From: Herbaspirillum sp. SJZ107
Lineage (GTDB): Bacteria; Pseudomonadota; Gammaproteobacteria; Burkholderiales; Burkholderiaceae_D
Length of the DNA stretch: 64,000 nt
Direction of reading: 5' to 3'
Assembly (NCBI RefSeq): GCF_006715485.1
Contig: NZ_VFNH01000001.1
Coordinates: 558,001 to 622,000, forward strand
The notes under the pieces were generated by a model. That model was not told the origin of the DNA. It saw nothing but the letters and a program-made list of their open reading frames with translations, and ran no database searches. Numbering within the stretch: the first letter of the stretch is position 1; each line of letters begins with the position of its first letter. The position numbers and the translations under genes are program-made. Positions 59,300 to 64,000 of the stretch are shown here, piece after piece.

Positions 59300-61663
59300 A
59301 TGAAAACTTCCAGGCACATCACCCATCGCAAACATGCCGTTGCCGGTACCGCGTTCGCCATGCTGCTGCCGCTCGCCGCCCACGCGGACGACGCCGGCAC
59401 GGCCGCTGCCGCCGCAGCCGACGGCGAGCGCCACCAGAAGGTGCACATCGTCGGCGAGCGCGACAACGCGCTGAAGGCCGACCGCGCGGCCTCGCCCAAG
59501 TACACCGAGGCGCTGGTCGACACGCCGCAGACCGTGGTCGTCATCAAGAAAGAGCTGTTCCAGCAGCAGGGCGCCACCACGCTGACCGAAGCGCTGCAGA
59601 ACACGCCGGGCGTCGGCACCTTCTTCCTGGGAGAAAACGGCAATACCAACACCGGCGACGCCATCTACATGCGCGGCTTCGACAGCTCGGGAAGCATCTT
59701 CGTGGACGGCGTGCGCGACATCGGCTCGATCTCGCGCGACATCTTCAACATCGAGCAGATCGACGTGCTCAAGGGCCCGGCCGGCACCGATACCGGGCGC
59801 GGTGCGCCGACCGGCTCGGTCAACCTGAGCACCAAGCAGCCGCTGCTGCGCCGCTTCGGCAATGTCAGCGTGAATGCCGGCAGCGCCGACCGCCTGCGCG
59901 CCACGGCCGACCTGAACACGGTGCTCGACCACCGGCGCGGCATCGCCTTGCGCCTGAACGTACTCGACCAGGACAACGGCAACCCGGCCCGCGACGAAGT
60001 CAAGGCCAGGCGCTGGGGCGTGGCGCCTTCGCTCGCGTTCGGCCTGAACAGCCCGTCCCGGCTCTACCTCGACTACCTGCACGTCAAGCAGGACAACCTG
60101 CCGGACGGCGGCGTGCCGACGGTCGGCCTGCCGGGCTACACCAACCCGACCGTTCCGAGCGCCACGGCGGTCAACCCGCCGCCGGTCCGGCACGAACTGG
60201 ACAAGCCGGCGCCGGTGGATCCGCAAAACTTCTATGGCAACAGGGCCGACTTCGATCGTGTCAAGGCCGACATGTTCACCGCCATCGCCGACCACGAATT
60301 CAGTCCGCGCATGCGGGTGCGGAACACCACCCGCTACGGCAAGACGAAGCAGTTCTACCTGCTGAGCGCCTTCATGAGCAGCGGCGCCAACGTCATCACC
60401 CGGGAAGCGCCGATTGCGCCGGCGACGGTCCGCTATCCGGGCGTGCGGGCGGACGATCCGTCAACATGGCTGCTGCTGCGCGGTAACCGTACCATCAAGG
60501 ACCAGGAAAACACGGTGCTGGCCAACCAGACCGTGCTGACCACCGAATTCGACACCGGCCTGCTGCGCCACACGCTGGTCAGCGGTCTCGACCTGAGCAA
60601 CGAGAAACAGGTCAACTACAGCTACGTCAACAACCTCGCCAATCCCGCCCTCGGCAACCTGGGCGTGCTGCCGCCGGCCAATCTCTACAACCCGGACCCC
60701 GGGATCGCGCCTGCCAGCCTGAAGCTGGTGCGCAGCGGCGCCCGCAACCAGGGCGAGGTGAGCACCGAGTCCGCCTATTTGCTGGATACGATCAGGCTGG
60801 GCGACAAGTGGCTGTTCGGGGCCTCGCTGCGCATCGACCACTTCGACGTCAGCTACGATGCGCTGCCGGCCACGGGGACCACGACTGCGGCGACCCACCT
60901 GGAGCTGAGCGACAGCGTCACCAGCGGCAAGGTCTCGCTGCTGTACAAGCCGACCGATTTCAGCAGCGTGTATGCGCTGTGGGCCAATGCCAAGCAGCCG
61001 CCGGGCTCGAACCTGACCCTGAGCGGCAACGCCAACAGCGCGGCCAACCCGATCTACGACCCACAGGTGAGCACCACCACCGAGGTCGGTACCAAGTGGG
61101 ACCTGCTGCACCGCAGGCTGGGCCTGAACGCGGCACTGTTCCGCACCGTCGTCAGGAACGAGGTCGAGCAGGACCCGGTGAACCCGACCACCTATTACCA
61201 GACCGGCCGCAAGCGCGTGCAGGGCGTGGAATTGAGCGCGGTCGGCCAGCTCACGCGCGACTGGTCGCTCAGCGCCGGCTACAGCTGGATGGACACCAGC
61301 GTCGAGCAGGGCAGGGTGATCACGGCGGGCGGGGAAAATGCGCTGACCTATACGCCGAAGACGGCCTTCACCAGCTGGACCAATTACACCTTCCCGTTCG
61401 GCCTGCGCATCGGCGGCGGCGTGCGCTATTCGGGCCGCCTGCTGCGCGGTAGCGATGGGGCGGTGGGCACGCCGGCGTACACGGACGATTACTGGGTGGT
61501 CGATGCGGTGGCCGCATACAAAGTGGCGCGCTGGCTGGACCTGCAGCTGAACGTGTACAACCTGGGGGACAAGCGCTATGTGGCGGCGATCAACAAGAGC
61601 GGCTACCGGTATACGCCGGGGGCGCCGCGGTGGGCGAGTTTGACGGCGAACTTCCACTTCTAA
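59300..61663 (+). CDS. TonB-dependent siderophore receptor
   Basis: The 787-residue outer-membrane receptor has a signal peptide (about 1-32, ending AAHA). A plug domain follows, with VDTPQTVVVIKKELFQQQG, ALQNTPGVGTFFLGENG, YMRGFDSSGSIFVDGVRD, then IEQIDVLKGPAGT. The rest is a 22-stranded barrel ending in SLTANFHF with terminal phenylalanine. The plug and length resemble Fiu/CatB-type catecholate receptors, but the siderophore cannot be named. A Fur box lies upstream and a hairpin terminator downstream. No ExbB/TonB or synthesis genes are in the window. Confidence 0.9.
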   Translation: MKTSRHITHRKHAVAGTAFAMLLPLAAHADDAGTAAAAAADGERHQKVHIVGERDNALKADRAASPKYTEALVDTPQTVVVIKKELFQQQGATTLTEALQNTPGVGTFFLGENGNTNTGDAIYMRGFDSSGSIFVDGVRDIGSISRDIFNIEQIDVLKGPAGTDTGRGAPTGSVNLSTKQPLLRRFGNVSVNAGSADRLRATADLNTVLDHRRGIALRLNVLDQDNGNPARDEVKARRWGVAPSLAFGLNSPSRLYLDYLHVKQDNLPDGGVPTVGLPGYTNPTVPSATAVNPPPVRHELDKPAPVDPQNFYGNRADFDRVKADMFTAIADHEFSPRMRVRNTTRYGKTKQFYLLSAFMSSGANVITREAPIAPATVRYPGVRADDPSTWLLLRGNRTIKDQENTVLANQTVLTTEFDTGLLRHTLVSGLDLSNEKQVNYSYVNNLANPALGNLGVLPPANLYNPDPGIAPASLKLVRSGARNQGEVSTESAYLLDTIRLGDKWLFGASLRIDHFDVSYDALPATGTTTAATHLELSDSVTSGKVSLLYKPTDFSSVYALWANAKQPPGSNLTLSGNANSAANPIYDPQVSTTTEVGTKWDLLHRRLGLNAALFRTVVRNEVEQDPVNPTTYYQTGRKRVQGVELSAVGQLTRDWSLSAGYSWMDTSVEQGRVITAGGENALTYTPKTAFTSWTNYTFPFGLRIGGGVRYSGRLLRGSDGAVGTPAYTDDYWVVDAVAAYKVARWLDLQLNVYNLGDKRYVAAINKSGYRYTPGAPRWASLTANFHF

Positions 61664-61684
61664 GTCAGCCTCAAGACGGACACT

Positions 61685-61717
61685 AAAAAAGCCGTTGGCC
61701 ATCGGTCAGCGGTTTTT
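61685..61717 (+). terminator. Terminator after the TonB-dependent receptor
   Basis: A run of A, then GCCGTTGGCC pairs with GGTCAGCGG, with one bulge and two G-U pairs, followed by five T. It lies 22 bp after the stop codon. Confidence 0.7.
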
Positions 61718-61945
61718 GCATTCAATACCTTCCAGTCGGGTCCGCCGCGTTCATGGCAGCGAAAGTCTGCTCGTGATAATTGGCGAGTTTCAAACCATTG
61801 TTTTAAGGCAAACTACACGCACTCAAAATCTTCACCCGCTGCGGTGTGAAAAGCAGGGGGCGCTACGTCAGCACCGCCTGCTTGAATTCACACGCGCATT
61901 TGTACAGCGCGTAATTATTTCTTCGATGGTGCTTGGAGGGTCTCA

Positions 61946-62830
61946 ATGAAGAACGTTCTCGTTTTCCTGATTCTGGCATTGAGCAGCGTGTTTCACATGG
62001 CCGCCGCAATAGAACCATCGGTCGTTGTGGTTACGACAGAGGAGGCACTTGTCTATCGGGTGAGCGCCGACCAGGTCGAGCTGAAGGAGCGACTTCCCCG
62101 TAAGGACGCTCCCGGCAAGACGCAGCAGGACCAGGCACTTGAGGAATTAGCCGATCGCAGGCGGTTGGCAGCCGCTTATGTGGCCAATTTCCTGGATTGC
62201 GGTCAAGATGTCAGCACCACAGCGTCATTGAAGGAATGGGTCCAACAGGAAACCGCGTCGACGGCCAAGGTGGATGGACGGATCCGCAATTTGGTGGCAA
62301 AGCGGGTTAGTGAGACCTACATCATGGTCTCACACCGGGGAGGAGAGGGGGCGGTAGTGCTTGACCTTGAAACTGGGCGCAGGTTGCCTGGTTCACCTTG
62401 TGGTGCTGCAGTCAAATTCGTCCGGATTTCGCCCGGCGGACACCGTCTCGCAATTGCTGCTGAAGAGTTAAAGAAAATCACATTCTACGGCGGAAAAGAG
62501 AACCTCTCTTGGGGATCGCCTGAATCGTCAGGACACTTCATACAACTTCATCAGCTTCGTGCGACAAGCAATCCCATAAGAACTTCAACGATCACGGAAA
62601 CGCCGCTTGACCTTTTGTTGCCGGATGAGGGGAATTGGTGGGTTCTTGTGGCCAAGTACAGCTTCAAGTGGTGGAATCCGGCGAACTGGCTTTATGCGGC
62701 TGGCGGACACGTAACGAGAGGTGCTGAACTATCCATGTTGACTTACGCGTCTTCCGCGCAGTTGTTGGGTAGCCGTCACGTTGTCTCGGGAGTAGAGCTT
62801 GGTGCTGGACGTCTCGTTGCGTCGGAATGA
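61946..62830 (+). CDS. Hypothetical exported protein, lower GC
   Basis: The 294-residue protein has a signal peptide (MKNVLVFLILALSSVFHMAAA). The mature part includes a charged helical segment (about 50-75), a cysteine in NFLDCGQDV, another in GSPCGAAVKF, and a Trp-rich stretch (NWWVLVAKYSFKWWNPANWL) that could lie at a membrane surface. I do not recognise a family. The base composition is lower in GC than adjacent genes, which suggests horizontal acquisition. A TTGGAGGG ribosome site precedes the ATG. The 282-bp region before it is AT-rich and holds no other gene. Confidence 0.65.
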   Translation: MKNVLVFLILALSSVFHMAAAIEPSVVVVTTEEALVYRVSADQVELKERLPRKDAPGKTQQDQALEELADRRRLAAAYVANFLDCGQDVSTTASLKEWVQQETASTAKVDGRIRNLVAKRVSETYIMVSHRGGEGAVVLDLETGRRLPGSPCGAAVKFVRISPGGHRLAIAAEELKKITFYGGKENLSWGSPESSGHFIQLHQLRATSNPIRTSTITETPLDLLLPDEGNWWVLVAKYSFKWWNPANWLYAAGGHVTRGAELSMLTYASSAQLLGSRHVVSGVELGAGRLVASE

Positions 62831-62943
62831 GCAGTCGGCCGAGCCGCGCAAATGGCGTGCGGAGCAACGGGGATGCTACTGGCGTTGTGGTTACCATCCG
62901 AGCCGTTGGTGCGCCCGCAGTAATGATGGGCGAGTACCAAAAG

Positions 62944-62977
62944 AAAAGCCGCTGGCCCTTCCGGTCCAGCGGCTTTT
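62944..62977 (-). terminator. Terminator after argG (bidirectional)
   Basis: A perfect 12-bp stem joins AAAAGCCGCTGG (62944-62955) and CCAGCGGCTTTT (62966-62977) over a 10-nt loop. It lies 20 bp past the argG stop on the minus strand. On that strand the hairpin runs into TTTTCTTTT. It could also terminate plus-strand transcripts from the preceding gene. Confidence 0.82.
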
Positions 62978-62996
62978 ACCGTTCAGCGCCCGGGAA

Positions 62997-64000
<1,004 letters not shown>

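Overview
The window looks like a chromosomal segment of a high-GC betaproteobacterium, most likely the Oxalobacteraceae and probably Massilia or a close relative. Pointers are the AcnD/PrpF-type 2-methylcitrate operon, the cysI-DUF934-cysH-cysD-cysN-cobA sulfur operon with divergent cysB, a DUF4214 exoprotein, a Burkholderiales-type porin, and dispersed palindromes built on GGGCCCCTGCCTTCGCAGGGGC. This placement is from protein and operon style only; no database search was possible. I saw no rRNA, tRNA, CRISPR array, transposase or prophage.

Layout. 1-2.6 kb: reverse transsulfuration pair (cystathionine lyase/synthase family enzyme and cystathionine beta-synthase). 2.8-6.7 kb: sigma-54 activator prpR, divergent from a DUF485 protein and an ActP-type carboxylate symporter. 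7.0-9.1 kb: MASE2-GGDEF diguanylate cyclase and two hypothetical proteins. 9.3-10.9 kb: secreted M28 peptidase. 11.0-17.3 kb: prpB-prpC-acnD-prpF behind a PrpR-like operator and a near-consensus -24/-12 promoter, with palindromic repeats in two gaps. 17.4-21.1 kb: PAS-GGDEF-EAL protein and exonuclease III. 21.5-22.6 kb: three small, poorly characterised genes. 22.7-27.0 kb: pepA divergent from lptF-lptG-cbiX. 27.2-30.3 kb: DUF4214 repeat protein and a small hypothetical. 30.3-37.4 kb: sulfate assimilation and siroheme genes with cysB. 37.5-43.0 kb: methyltransferase, porin, an orphan NarL-type kinase and a LytS/LytTR two-component pair. 43.3-44.9 kb: DHH phosphoesterase and uridine kinase. 44.9-50.6 kb: a second GGDEF-EAL protein, a flavin oxidoreductase, YajQ and MurB. 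50.6-58.7 kb: a complete Wsp-type chemosensory operon (wspA-B-C-D-E-F-R). 58.8-61.7 kb: YkgJ-like protein and a TonB-dependent siderophore receptor with a Fur box. 61.9-64.0 kb: hypothetical exported protein and the 3' part of argG.

How the genes fit together. Propionate/acetate use is served by PrpR, the methylcitrate operon and the ActP symporter; matching TTTCA/TGAAA palindromes in both promoter regions suggest one regulon. Sulfur assimilation is encoded almost in full: ATP sulfurylase, an Fe-S APS reductase, sulfite/nitrite-type reductase, siroheme methyltransferase and, elsewhere, a CbiX chelatase. Cyclic di-GMP signalling recurs: one MASE2 diguanylate cyclase, two PAS-GGDEF-EAL proteins, YajQ and the Wsp array. 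The most unusual feature is that the WspR-position regulator has only the receiver domain. The GGDEF output domain is absent and convergent murB leaves no room for a remnant, so the Wsp array must signal by another route or through a cyclase encoded elsewhere.
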